Notes: generated by a model from the letters alone, not told the origin. DNA of 44,516 nucleotides from an uncultured Alphaproteobacteria bacterium (GCA_902580265.1 CACHJY010000010.1:1-44516); one strand, 5' to 3'. Positions 27,113 to 36,274 are shown, counted from the first letter of the stretch. Made by a program: numbers and translations.

Positions 27113-27275
27113 AAGTATAAAATTGACAGACGAAGAAAGAAAAAAGTTAATTAATGCTGTTGAAAACAATAAATGGATCCCAAAAGATGTAAAAAAGAGA
27201 CTTGTAAAACAGCTAAGTCAGGAACTTGTTCCTAAGAAAGTTGTTGATAGGCTGAGAAAACGGATGGGGGGTTAA
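27099..27275 (+). CDS. Small basic helical protein of unknown function inside the efflux operon
   Basis: An open frame of 58 codons fills the 168-bp space between adaptor and pump and ends at TAA 27273. The product is rich in Lys, Arg and Glu (LTDEERKKLINAVENNKW, then IPKDVKKRLVKQLSQE, ending VVDRLRKRMGG), soluble, and predicted as two or three short helices. Starts available are CTG 27099 with a strong ribosome site, or TTG 27123 with none. Codon use matches its neighbours. It overlaps the adaptor's stop by 14 bases and ends 5 bases before the pump's ATG, whose ribosome site (GGGGGG) lies in this ORF. I do not recognise the family. Confidence 0.6.
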   Translation: MQKNESIKLTDEERKKLINAVENNKWIPKDVKKRLVKQLSQELVPKKVVDRLRKRMGG

Positions 27276-27280
27276 ATTAG

Positions 27281-30200
27281 ATGGAACGAGACCGAGACCC
27301 ATCATTATTTGGATCTTTTTTTGGATACTTTATCGGACATAGGACCATAGCCAACCTGGTTTTGGTTTTAGTTGTTGTTTTGGGATTTTTTTCAATTAAT
27401 AAACTGAGATCCCAATTTTTCCCTGATATAATTATTGAAACGATTAATATAAGCGCATTTTGGCCAGGTGCGGGGGCAGAAGATTTAGACTCTGGTGTAG
27501 TAGCTTATCTTGAACCTAATTTGTTGGAATTAGAAGGAATAGAGAAAATTGTATCGCGTTCCTATGAGGGAGTAGCTAGGATAAATATTGATTTTGTTTC
27601 TAACTGGGACATGGATAAGGCATTAGATGATGTCAAGATTGCGATAGAAGAGGCTCAAAATTTACCTGATGAATTAGATGAAGTTGACGTCAAAAGGCGA
27701 GTCTGGAGAGACCGCGTAACGAACGTTGTCTTTTCTGGTCCCTTTACAGTAGAACAGTTAGAAAAGTACTCAGATGAATTTCTACAGCTTTTATACAGTG
27801 AAGGAATTGCCAAAACCTCCACTCGTGGAGGAATGGAACCAATTGTAAGAATAGTTGTAACAGAAACTAGCCTTCTAAGAAATAATTTGACTCTTCGTGA
27901 GTTATCAAATGCTGTTAGCTCAGGGGCTTCAAGTAGACCGGCCGGTGAAACAAATGATGGGTTAGCTAGATTGAAAGCTGGGTCGGAAAAAACACAACAA
28001 ATAGATTTGGCAGATATTACTGCAAAGACTTCTTCAAGCGGTGAAAGTGTAAAACTTGGAGACATCAGTATGATCAGCGTCGATGAGTCTCCAATGGTGG
28101 AATTTTTTAAAGGAAATAATCCTGCAATAATTACAAGAGTAGATAGGGGTTCTGAAGGAGACGCTATTCAAATTCAAGATAAAGTGGAAACCTTGATAGA
28201 AAGGTTTCAGTTGAACATGCCTGAAACCCTCAGTATTGAATTGTCTGGGACACGCTCAGAAGCAATCAAGAATAGATTAAATATATTAATATCGAATGGA
28301 GTAATTGGATTAATCTTAGTACTATTTTTTCTATTTTTGTTTCTGAACGCAGAAACAGCCTTTTGGGTTGCTATTGGGATACCAGTTGCACTCTTTGCCT
28401 CCTTCGGCTTGATGTACCTTATAGGTATTTCTATTAATATGATATCACTTTTTGCGCTAATAATCTGTTTGGGAATTGTTGTGGATGACGCAATTGTAGT
28501 AGCCGAACACGCTGATTATCGTGCATCGTCTTTAAAGGAAGATCCTTACAATGCCGCCAAAAACGCGGCCACATTTATGGGGCTTCCAGTATTTACAGCC
28601 ACTATCACCACTGTTTTGGCTTTCAGTGGTTTGGTGCTTATAGGTGGTAGGTTTGGTTCATTGATTGCTGATATACCATACACGGTTATCTTGGTATTGC
28701 TTGCATCCTTATTAGAGTGCTTTCTAATACTTCCAAACCATATGTTTCATAGCCTAAAAAATAGCGCCAAGCGTGTTAAGTGGTATAATGCACCAAGTCG
28801 AAAATTTAATGAAAAATTTGAAATTTTTAAAAAAAAGTACTTTAAAAATTTTATTCAACTAAATTTGCAGTACCGATATCTTAGTTTAGTTTTTATGCTT
28901 TCTCTTCTTTTTTGCTCAGTAAGTTTATTAGTTTCTGGGGACGTAAAGTGGAGATTTTGGAATCCACCAGAAATAGGGCGTTTAACTGCCAACATTGCTA
29001 TGGTGTCTGGTGCTGAGCGTAAAGATACTTCTGTCATGATCCGTGAATTAGAAAGAGCAAATAAAAAAGTAGCAGAAGGGTTTGAAAAAGAAAATGGCAG
29101 AAACCCTATCACTTTTCAAATCAGCCAAGTTGGTGGAAACGAAGGTCGAGGTATTGCAGGTGCTGAGAATAAAGACAAAGACTTACTTGGCTCTTTTACT
29201 GTAGAGTTAATTGACGCTGATTTAAGGCCGTATTCATCTTTTACGTACCTAGCAGCTCTTCAAGATGAAGTAAACAAGAGTCCTCTTTTGGAAGCTATTA
29301 GCTTTCGAAGATGGGGATCCGGTCCTGGAGGAGACGGAATTTCTATAAATTTGGCTGCGTCGGATACAAAAAATTTAAAAGAAGCTGCAGAACAGTTAAA
29401 AGCTTCCCTTGCCTCTTATCAGGAAATTACTGCTCTGGAAGATACCCAAGGATATGACAAAACCGAGTACGTAATTACTTTAAAGGAACGTGGTAAGAAA
29501 CTAGGTTTTACCATCGATAGTATCGGTAGACAGTTATCAGATAGATTGAATGGCATTGAGTCTGTAACCTTTTTGAAAGGTAATAAAACTGGCAAAATAA
29601 TAATGGAATTAGCTGAAAAGGATTTAAAGGGTGATTTCATTTACAATGCAAAAGTAAGAAGTAATAGTGGGCATTATGGAAGTCTATCTGATATCGTGGA
29701 GATTAAGGCACAGTATGGATTTTCATCGGTAACCAGGGAAGATGGCCAGAAAATAATAACGGTCACAGGACAACTTTCTGAGGAAGATGCCGAGCAAGCT
29801 GTGCTCGTAAAAGATAGGATAACGAATGAAATTTTACCAGCAATCGAAGAGGGGTTTGGCGTAGTTAGTAGCGTTACCGGTTTAGCAGAACAGGAACGCA
29901 GGTTTTTAGATGAAGCACTGATTGCCTTTATATTATGCATTTTGGGAATTTATTTAACTTTAGCGTGGGTGTTTGCAAGCTGGTCCAGACCAATGGTTAT
30001 TATGCTAATAATCCCTTTCGGATTAATTGGCGCTCTGTGGGGGCACTATGTTTATGGTATAGCTTTATCGATGTTTAGTATTATTGGACTTATTGGAATG
30101 ACAGGAATTATTATTAATGACTCAATTGTATTGATCTCTACTTTCAATGAATATAAGAAAAAAATCGACAATATCGGAGCTATCATAAAAGCGACATGCG

Positions 30201-30646
30201 ATAGATTAAGACCAATACTTTTGACAACATTTACAACTGTTTTCGGATTAGCACCTCTACTATTTGAACAATCTAGGGACGCGCAATTTTTAAAGCCCAC
30301 TGTAATCACTTTAGTGTTTGGGTTAGGTTTTGGAATGTTGATTTTGCTAGTAATAGTGCCGGTTTTTATAGCCGTACAACAAGATGTTTATAAGTATTAT
30401 AAGTCCTTCATGAGATTTGTCGTTTCAGTCAAACTTAACAAGCGGGTTGGGTGGAAAAACCTAATTTATTTTTCAGTCTTTCTTTTGGGAGCTTCGGCTC
30501 TTATTTTTACACAAATACTCTTTTCCTTTGAGTATTTCTTTATCTTTTTTACTTCTTTCGTGTGTCTAGGGTTATTATTCATTTGGTTTGCGTTTATGAA
30601 ACAACTCCAAGACAGGAGTTTCTTATTCCGGAAGCCGACATTATAA
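27281..30646 (+). CDS. RND-family efflux permease (AcrB/HAE-like) with C-terminal extension
   Basis: A proton-driven pump of 1121 residues. The first helix (about 22-40) precedes a large periplasmic loop; the TM4 motif GIVVDDAIVVAEHAD carries the paired aspartates of the proton relay; a second periplasmic loop and TM7-12 follow, with GMTGIIINDSIVLI in the second half. After TM12 there are two further hydrophobic spans, about 1061-1081 and 1084-1106, not present in AcrB. No TolC-like outer-membrane gene is nearby, so the exit duct must be encoded elsewhere. Substrate unknown. Confidence 0.94.
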   Translation: MERDRDPSLFGSFFGYFIGHRTIANLVLVLVVVLGFFSINKLRSQFFPDIIIETINISAFWPGAGAEDLDSGVVAYLEPNLLELEGIEKIVSRSYEGVARINIDFVSNWDMDKALDDVKIAIEEAQNLPDELDEVDVKRRVWRDRVTNVVFSGPFTVEQLEKYSDEFLQLLYSEGIAKTSTRGGMEPIVRIVVTETSLLRNNLTLRELSNAVSSGASSRPAGETNDGLARLKAGSEKTQQIDLADITAKTSSSGESVKLGDISMISVDESPMVEFFKGNNPAIITRVDRGSEGDAIQIQDKVETLIERFQLNMPETLSIELSGTRSEAIKNRLNILISNGVIGLILVLFFLFLFLNAETAFWVAIGIPVALFASFGLMYLIGISINMISLFALIICLGIVVDDAIVVAEHADYRASSLKEDPYNAAKNAATFMGLPVFTATITTVLAFSGLVLIGGRFGSLIADIPYTVILVLLASLLECFLILPNHMFHSLKNSAKRVKWYNAPSRKFNEKFEIFKKKYFKNFIQLNLQYRYLSLVFMLSLLFCSVSLLVSGDVKWRFWNPPEIGRLTANIAMVSGAERKDTSVMIRELERANKKVAEGFEKENGRNPITFQISQVGGNEGRGIAGAENKDKDLLGSFTVELIDADLRPYSSFTYLAALQDEVNKSPLLEAISFRRWGSGPGGDGISINLAASDTKNLKEAAEQLKASLASYQEITALEDTQGYDKTEYVITLKERGKKLGFTIDSIGRQLSDRLNGIESVTFLKGNKTGKIIMELAEKDLKGDFIYNAKVRSNSGHYGSLSDIVEIKAQYGFSSVTREDGQKIITVTGQLSEEDAEQAVLVKDRITNEILPAIEEGFGVVSSVTGLAEQERRFLDEALIAFILCILGIYLTLAWVFASWSRPMVIMLIIPFGLIGALWGHYVYGIALSMFSIIGLIGMTGIIINDSIVLISTFNEYKKKIDNIGAIIKATCDRLRPILLTTFTTVFGLAPLLFEQSRDAQFLKPTVITLVFGLGFGMLILLVIVPVFIAVQQDVYKYYKSFMRFVVSVKLNKRVGWKNLIYFSVFLLGASALIFTQILFSFEYFFIFFTSFVCLGLLFIWFAFMKQLQDRSFLFRKPTL

Positions 30647-30653
30647 AAATGCA

Positions 30654-31454
30654 TTAAGAAGGACAACCGATAGTTTTTTTGGCTATATCAGCATCTAAAT
30701 ATAAAAGAGTAAAACTACCTAAATCCATCTCATTGTTTGAGGATTCTTCTAATTTAAGAAAAGCTTCCACCCTACCAAATTTCGGATCAAATGACTGTGT
30801 CTCTATAATCCATGAGTCTCCTTCATAGTCTACCAATGCGTCTCGAACTGATTCACTATTTTTCATTAAATTATTTTCAAAGGTGATTTGGTATTCCTTA
30901 TCCGTAATTTTTTTTACCCTGCATTTATTGGAACTACCAAAATTTGTTGTCATCGTGATCCTATTTGTCGATTTTAGAAGCTTATCCAGCACCAAATAGT
31001 TTATAGCACTTTTGTCGGTTATTTTTAGAGTTTTATTTTGGACAACACAGACACTCTTGCAAATGCCAAAAGATATATCCAAAAGCAAGTTTATGTCCTT
31101 ATTTTCATCAATTTTCTTCAATTCTATTGGCAGTATAAGTTCATCATCAAACCCAAGATAAGTAAAATTGCTGGGCCCTAATTCTTTTGGATATGGCCAT
31201 GAAATAAAAAATGACTCTAAATTTTCTTTGTTTAATACTCTTATCTTAGGTATTAAACCATTGGGTCCTGGAAACTTCCAATATGTATTCCAACCTTCAG
31301 GAAAAATTATACTTATAGCGCCCCTGATTGAACCGTTTCTAGATAAATTGTGATACTCTGCATTCGCCTGAGAAAAACCTGGTTTGAGTAAGGTTAAGTT
31401 GACGAAAAGAACAGTAAAAACATAGAGTAGTCTTAACAAAAATTTTTTCTCCAA
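30654..31454 (-). CDS. Secreted DsbD N-terminal-domain-like protein
   Basis: 266 residues with an N-terminal signal peptide (hydrophobic 7-24, likely cut after FSQANA). The body matches the periplasmic alpha domain of DsbD: GWNTYWKFPGPNGLIP, then WPYPKELG, and the cysteine pair in FGICKSVCVV, which can exchange disulfides. Unlike DsbD it lacks the membrane and thioredoxin domains, so it needs a separate electron donor. Start is TTG 31454; the TTG at 31439 has a better-placed GGAG and still leaves a signal peptide. Convergent with the pump gene. Exact partner unknown. Confidence 0.8.
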   Translation of the reverse strand: MEKKFLLRLLYVFTVLFVNLTLLKPGFSQANAEYHNLSRNGSIRGAISIIFPEGWNTYWKFPGPNGLIPKIRVLNKENLESFFISWPYPKELGPSNFTYLGFDDELILPIELKKIDENKDINLLLDISFGICKSVCVVQNKTLKITDKSAINYLVLDKLLKSTNRITMTTNFGSSNKCRVKKITDKEYQITFENNLMKNSESVRDALVDYEGDSWIIETQSFDPKFGRVEAFLKLEESSNNEMDLGSFTLLYLDADIAKKTIGCPS

Positions 31455-31496
31455 ATGATAATTTGATTAAGTTTATGCATATTTTTTTTTTCAATC

Positions 31497-31502
31497 TATA
31501 AT
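31497..31502 (+). promoter_or_regulatory. -10 box five bases before the yqgE start (leaderless promoter candidate)
   Basis: TATAAT is separated from the ATG at 31508 by only TAAGA. A T10 tract lies just upstream in place of a recognisable -35 box. Transcription from this box would begin at or beside the A of the ATG. Confidence 0.55.
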
Positions 31503-31507
31503 TAAGA

Positions 31508-32074
31508 ATGATTAATGAAAACTATAAAGGTAAATTGTTGATTTCGTCACCAGAAATATCGGATGGTATTTTTGATAAAAGCATAATTCTTATTTGTGAA
31601 CATGATGCTAATGGTACGATGGGTTTTATTGTTAATAAGCCTCTTATAGATGTCAGCGTAGAGACGATATGGACGAATTTAGGCTACGAGAAAAAAAATC
31701 CATACATAACTAATGAAGGCCTATTCATAGGGGGGCCTATAGCATCAAATGCTATGTTTGTGATCCATTCCCCCGAGTACTATATAGACAAAAAAACTAT
31801 AAAGGTTTGTGAAGAGATTGCTGTAACAGGTACCAAAGAAATTACTGATGACATCCACAAAGGACAAGGGCCCAGAAAAGCACTTTTTTTACTCGGTTAT
31901 TCTGGCTGGACGCCGGGGCAATTAGAAGATGAAATTATGAGGGATAGTTGGTTTGTATCAGAGAAATTTGAAAACCTTATTTTCAGCGTCAATTATCAAT
32001 CAAAGTGGGCAGATGCCTTATTTCTTATAGGAATTGATCCCTCTAAATTATCGTCATACGCTGGATCCTCCTGA
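31508..32074 (+). CDS. YqgE/AlgH family protein (DUF179)
   Basis: 188 residues of the YqgE/AlgH fold: LLISSPEISDGIFDKSIILICEHDANGTMGFIVNKPL in outline (conserved N-terminal 10-46), then EGLFIGGPI, and FLLGYSGWTPGQLEDEI. Cytosolic. The molecular role is not established; AlgH was first linked to alginate regulation in Pseudomonas. It has no Shine-Dalgarno, but a -10 box stands directly in front, see the promoter entry. Convergent with the TsaC-like gene, 6 bases between stops. Confidence 0.93.
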   Translation: MINENYKGKLLISSPEISDGIFDKSIILICEHDANGTMGFIVNKPLIDVSVETIWTNLGYEKKNPYITNEGLFIGGPIASNAMFVIHSPEYYIDKKTIKVCEEIAVTGTKEITDDIHKGQGPRKALFLLGYSGWTPGQLEDEIMRDSWFVSEKFENLIFSVNYQSKWADALFLIGIDPSKLSSYAGSS

Positions 32075-32080
32075 ATTACA

Positions 32081-33034
32081 CTATTTCTCTACAGCTCTCA
32101 ATAATCTATCGTTTATTGCCACTCCCACACCAATTGACGGTATAGGAGCTACTTTTATAGGAACTCCACCTTTAGCTTTACTCAACCGATCTAAAATATG
32201 AAGAAAAGTAAAAAGGTTTTTTGCGGCCTCTTCTAGGTTTTTTGACTCAGTTAGTGTTAATCCATCAATTTCTTTCGGATGAGGGCCAAAACTCAAAAAT
32301 ATATCTCCTCTGTTAGGTTTATTTTGATTTAAAATCAACGCAGCATCTGGGGAATAGTGCTTTAACAATTGTCCTGGACTTTTTATCTGCTTTTCTGTTT
32401 GAAAGCTGGGGGCAATTTCACATTCTAAGCAACTAGTTATTTTATCTCGTGTAATATTCCCAAGTCTAAGAATACTAGGTCTTTCTAATGAACAGTCGAC
32501 TACTGTGCTTTCAAGCCCTAGTTCGGCATCACCTCCATCGAGAAGAGCATCTATGTTATTTTTTAATTTAGCAAATACATCTTTCGGACTTGTACAGGTA
32601 AGCTTCCCAGATTTATTTGCTGAGGGTGCAGCTAAAGGTTTATCTAACTCCCATATCAACTTACTGGCAATAATATTACTTGGACATCTTAAAGCTATTG
32701 TTTCTAGTCCTGCGGTGGCCAATTCGACGACTTTCGATTTTTTCCTTTTTACTATTATGGTTAAGGGTCCTGGCCAATACTTTTTTGCAAGTTTTTCGGC
32801 TGTATAATTGAAAACCCCATATTCCCTCGCCATATCGTAGCTATACACGTGAATGATTAGCGGGTTGAAGCTAGGTCGTCTTTTAATTTCATATAATTTG
32901 GTAACAGCCTCATTTGAGAAGGCATTTGCACCCAGCCCGTAAACTGTCTCTGTGGGAAACGCGACAATACCATTACGAGTTAAAATCTCTGCTGCTTTTT
33001 TGATGCCTTCGAGGCTGTTTTCAATTATCTTCAT
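32081..33034 (-). CDS. L-threonylcarbamoyladenylate synthase, long Sua5 form
   Basis: Makes threonylcarbamoyl-AMP for the t6A37 modification of ANN-decoding tRNAs. 317 residues: YrdC domain with GIVAFPTETVYGLGANA and KRRPSFNPL near the N-terminus and the SAN-x-SG nucleotide site (SANKSGKLT), followed by the smaller C-terminal Sua5 domain starting near LLKHYSPDA. This two-domain form is Sua5/TsaC2 rather than the short TsaC. Single gene, divergent from the acyl-CoA dehydrogenase. Confidence 0.95.
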   Translation of the reverse strand: MKIIENSLEGIKKAAEILTRNGIVAFPTETVYGLGANAFSNEAVTKLYEIKRRPSFNPLIIHVYSYDMAREYGVFNYTAEKLAKKYWPGPLTIIVKRKKSKVVELATAGLETIALRCPSNIIASKLIWELDKPLAAPSANKSGKLTCTSPKDVFAKLKNNIDALLDGGDAELGLESTVVDCSLERPSILRLGNITRDKITSCLECEIAPSFQTEKQIKSPGQLLKHYSPDAALILNQNKPNRGDIFLSFGPHPKEIDGLTLTESKNLEEAAKNLFTFLHILDRLSKAKGGVPIKVAPIPSIGVGVAINDRLLRAVEK

Positions 33035-33117
33035 TTGGACAATATGACATGTTGATTTGTAGAAATTTAAATACTAGAGTTCAACTATTAAATCAATTCA
33101 TTAAAGAGTAAAAAAGA

Positions 33118-34860
33118 ATGAGTTATATCGCTCCCATAGATGAAACAAAATTTTGGCTATATGAGATACTGGAAGCAAAAAGGCTTTTCTCTATTTCACA
33201 TTTCGATGGGTTTAATAAAGAGGATTTAAATCTAATTCTTAATGAGGCTGCTAAAATCACATCAGAAAGTATTTATCCACTTAATCAGAAATCTGACCAA
33301 ATTCCTGCAAAGCTAGAAAACGGAATATGTCGCACGACACCAGGTTTTGCGGAAGTATACGAGCTTTTGGTTCAAGGTGGTTGGACAGGTATTTCAGGTC
33401 GTCAGAAATATGGCGGGATGGGTTTGCCATCTATAGCCACCAGTTCCTTTAATGAATATTTTGGCAGTGCGTGTCTGTCATTTTCTCTTTTATTTTTGAT
33501 GAATCAGGGCCAGATTGATGCTCTGGAAAATCATGCTGATGAGAACATAAAAAATATTTTTTTGCCTAAATTAAATTCTGGGGAGTGGACTGGTACCATG
33601 AACTTAACAGAGCCACATGCAGGTTCAGATGTCGGCGCGTTAACAACAAAAGCAGAGAAAAATAATGATGGATCTTATGTGATTACGGGCCAGAAGATAT
33701 ACATAAGTTGGGGTGAGCATGATTTATCAAGTAATATATGTCATTTAGTTTTAGCAAGATTACCAAAAACTCCAAAAGGATCAAAGGGTGTTTCCCTTTT
33801 TCTGGTACCAAAGTATATCCAAAATGATCAAGGCAAGTGGCTTTTAGAAAATAATGTTAAGGCGATTTCGCTTGAAAAGAAATTGGGTATGCATGGATCT
33901 CCCACGGCTGTAATTGAATATAAGAATTCAAAAGGCTGGTTGGTTGGGGAAGAAAACGCTGGTCTGCATGCAATGTTTACAATGATGAATAATGCCAGGT
34001 TGGGAGTTGGGGTCGAAGGATTGTCGCAGTGTGAACTAGCAACACAGAAGGCCCTAGAATTTGCAAAAACCCGAAAACAGGGCAATGCGAAAATTGATAA
34101 TGGGAAGGGTGTAATTCTAGACCATCCAGACGTTAGGAGAATGATAATAACAATGAAATCGTTAACAGCTGCTGTTAGGGCTTTATGCCTGGATGTGGCA
34201 CTTTCTTTGGATCTTTCGAAGTCAGATGATAAAGAAGTCGCCAGTAAAGAGAATGCAAGGGCCTCGTTTTTAATACCAATAGCTAAAGCATTTTCTACAG
34301 ATATCGGGTGTAGGGTGGCTGATATTGGTATCCAAGTCCATGGAGGAATGGGCTATATAGAAGAAACAGGCGTAGCACAGGTTTTACGTGATGTTAGAGT
34401 TACAGCGATTTATGAAGGAACCAATGGTATTCAGTCTATTGACCTTATTGGAAGAAAACTGTCTGATAGTGGAAAAGTTGCCAACGATCTAATCGGCGAA
34501 ATTAACATAACGATAAGCGATTGTGAAGATCATAAGGATCAACAGATAAAAGAGATGGGCAATGGGTTATCCAAATCCTTGCAATGCTTAGAGAGCAGTT
34601 TAAACTGGATACTAAAACAAGAAGACTTCAACGACAGACTTGCTGGTGCAGCTCCATTCTTAAGAGCTTTTGGGCTGATTTTGGGCGCAAATTATTTGGT
34701 CAAGGCAGCACTCAAGACTGGTACATTAGATAGAAAATCAATGGCTCAATTTTACTGTTTAAATATGCTCCCAGAAATGGAAGCATATGGAGCTATGACT
34801 CAAAGTGGGCAGAAGTCACTTTATAATTTTAGTGACAGATTTTTTGGGTTTTCTCAGTAA
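33118..34860 (+). CDS. Acyl-CoA dehydrogenase, DmdC-like (3-methylmercaptopropionyl-CoA dehydrogenase candidate)
   Basis: 580 residues, longer than ordinary acyl-CoA dehydrogenases because of a C-terminal helical domain after about 470, as in the DmdC/FadE5 class. The flavin block MNLTEPHAGSDVGAL, QVHGGMGYIEETG and the catalytic TAIYEGTNGIQSIDLIGRKL (Glu433) are intact. In marine alphaproteobacteria DmdC oxidises MMPA-CoA from dimethylsulfoniopropionate, but close relatives act on fatty acyl-CoAs, so this remains a candidate assignment. dmdA, dmdB and dmdD are not in the window. Its stop overlaps the next start (TAATG). Confidence 0.85.
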   Translation: MSYIAPIDETKFWLYEILEAKRLFSISHFDGFNKEDLNLILNEAAKITSESIYPLNQKSDQIPAKLENGICRTTPGFAEVYELLVQGGWTGISGRQKYGGMGLPSIATSSFNEYFGSACLSFSLLFLMNQGQIDALENHADENIKNIFLPKLNSGEWTGTMNLTEPHAGSDVGALTTKAEKNNDGSYVITGQKIYISWGEHDLSSNICHLVLARLPKTPKGSKGVSLFLVPKYIQNDQGKWLLENNVKAISLEKKLGMHGSPTAVIEYKNSKGWLVGEENAGLHAMFTMMNNARLGVGVEGLSQCELATQKALEFAKTRKQGNAKIDNGKGVILDHPDVRRMIITMKSLTAAVRALCLDVALSLDLSKSDDKEVASKENARASFLIPIAKAFSTDIGCRVADIGIQVHGGMGYIEETGVAQVLRDVRVTAIYEGTNGIQSIDLIGRKLSDSGKVANDLIGEINITISDCEDHKDQQIKEMGNGLSKSLQCLESSLNWILKQEDFNDRLAGAAPFLRAFGLILGANYLVKAALKTGTLDRKSMAQFYCLNMLPEMEAYGAMTQSGQKSLYNFSDRFFGFSQ

Positions 34861-35897
34861 TGAAAAAGATAGAGTTTGTATTCAGGGAAAACCCTGAACC
34901 TGGTAAAATATATGAGATTACCGAAGGGGTATTCTGGTTTCCAATGCCTTTACCTATGATGGGACCCGATTACGTGAATTGCTACATCTTAGATGATGGG
35001 CAAGATATAGCTTTAGTAGACACAGGTGCAAATATTGGAGACTGCAAAAGTATCTGGGAAAATATTCTTTGCAAGAATTTTCCTGGGAAAAAGATAAGTA
35101 ATGTATATGTAACACACCATCACCCAGACCATATTGGTTTGGCCGGGTGGTTGTGTGAAAAATACAATACTGAAATGATTTGCTCTCGAACCGCCTTTTT
35201 AATGGCTAAAATGCTTTCGCTAGATGTTCACGAAAAGGTCAGTTCAAGCACGGAGCTTTTTTGGAGGCAGGCAGGCATGCCACAAGAAATGATTGAAGAA
35301 AAACTTAGAGCTAGACCTTTTAATTTTGGCGATGGTGTTTCACCATTAAATAAAGGATTCGTAAGAATAAGTGAGAGTGAAATAGTTACCATAAATGGAG
35401 TTGATTGGGCTGTAAGTATGGGTAATGGGCATGCTCCTGAGCACGCAACTTTTTGGGCAAAAGAATTGAATTTGGTTCTTGCTGGTGACCAGGTTTTACC
35501 TGGTATTTCCTCCAATCTTGGTGTTTATCCCACAGAACCAAACGCGGACACAGTAGGTGACTGGATAAATAGCTGTGAAAAGTTTCTCAAGCTTGCTAGC
35601 GATGAGCATACAGTGTTACCTGGCCATGGCCGGCCATTCTCTGGACTACCTCAAAGACTGGTGCAGTTAATTGAAAATCATAAAGCTGCGCTGAAAAGGA
35701 TAAGGAAATCCTTAAAAACGGGACCAAAAACCGCTGTTGAGCTGTTCACGACAATATTTAAAAGGAATATTAATAAGAGAGAGTATATGCTAGCATTGCA
35801 TGAAGCAGTCGGACATGTGAATCATCTCTATAAAACTGGACTGGTTGATAGAGCGTTAAGAAAAGACGGTGCTTTGATTTTTGGGTTAAAAAAATGA
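34860..35897 (+). CDS. MBL-fold metallo-hydrolase (glyoxalase II-like)
   Basis: 345 residues of the metallo-beta-lactamase fold. The metal ligands are THHHPDH (H86, H88, D90, H91), a histidine in GNGHAPEH, the aspartate in LVLAGDQVLP and the final histidine in VLPGHGRPF. A C-terminal winged-helix-like tail (about 260-345) resembles the MBL hydrolases of the LACTB2/YflN class, which cleave thioesters or RNA. Tight coupling to the acyl-CoA dehydrogenase suggests a CoA thioester substrate, which is inference. Confidence 0.87.
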   Translation: MKKIEFVFRENPEPGKIYEITEGVFWFPMPLPMMGPDYVNCYILDDGQDIALVDTGANIGDCKSIWENILCKNFPGKKISNVYVTHHHPDHIGLAGWLCEKYNTEMICSRTAFLMAKMLSLDVHEKVSSSTELFWRQAGMPQEMIEEKLRARPFNFGDGVSPLNKGFVRISESEIVTINGVDWAVSMGNGHAPEHATFWAKELNLVLAGDQVLPGISSNLGVYPTEPNADTVGDWINSCEKFLKLASDEHTVLPGHGRPFSGLPQRLVQLIENHKAALKRIRKSLKTGPKTAVELFTTIFKRNINKREYMLALHEAVGHVNHLYKTGLVDRALRKDGALIFGLKK

Positions 35898-35912
35898 TTA
35901 GAGGAACAATAA

Positions 35913-36044
35913 ATGAACTACAAAAAAGGTGAAATGGACATAGAAGAGCAAAAGAGAATTTACACTGGTTTTATAAAGTTCTTATTTGCGATTGTGGCAT
36001 TTTCGACATTTGCCCTGATTTTTTTGGCATTGTTCAATTCTTAG
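35913..36044 (+). CDS. aa3-type cytochrome c oxidase subunit IV
   Basis: A 43-residue protein beginning MNYKKGEMDIEEQKR, then the strand-turn YTGFIKF and one membrane helix (about 22-41) ending FLALFNS. This matches PF07835, the tiny fourth subunit of alphaproteobacterial aa3 oxidase, whose function is unclear and which is dispensable in Rhodobacter and Paracoccus. GAGGAA lies 7 bases before the ATG. No other oxidase subunit is near, which is usual for this gene. Confidence 0.88.
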   Translation: MNYKKGEMDIEEQKRIYTGFIKFLFAIVAFSTFALIFLALFNS

Positions 36045-36055
36045 CTATTTGAGAT

Positions 36056-36262
36056 CTACAAAAGACCTTCTCTAATCATTTTTTTTCTAGCTAATTTTCT
36101 AGCTCTTCGAATAGCTTCAGCTTTTTCTCTAGCCTTTTTTACTGAGGGCTTCTCAAAATGTTGCTTCAATTTCATTTCCCTGAAAACTCCCTCTCGTTGA
36201 AGCTTTTTTTTGAGAGCTCTTAAAGCTTGCTCAATATTATTATCTCTAACGTTTACTTGCAC
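36056..36262 (-). CDS. rpsU: 30S ribosomal protein S21
   Basis: 68 residues: [20 protein letters not shown] followed by the basic helices [17 protein letters not shown] and [16 protein letters not shown] place the start at GTG 36262, which has AAGGA (36270-36274) seven bases upstream and gives the usual first strand; an upstream ATG at 36292 would add ten foreign residues. S21 helps mRNA recognition at initiation. Single gene between two plus-strand units. Confidence 0.95.
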   Translation of the reverse strand: MQVNVRDNNIEQALRALKKKLQREGVFREMKLKQHFEKPSVKKAREKAEAIRRARKLARKKMIREGLL

Positions 36263-36269
36263 GCGCAAA

Positions 36270-36274
36270 TCCTT
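36270..36274 (-). promoter_or_regulatory. Ribosome binding site deciding the rpsU GTG start
   Basis: AAGGA on the minus strand, seven bases ahead of GTG 36262. It supports the 68-residue S21 over the 78-residue reading. Confidence 0.6.
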
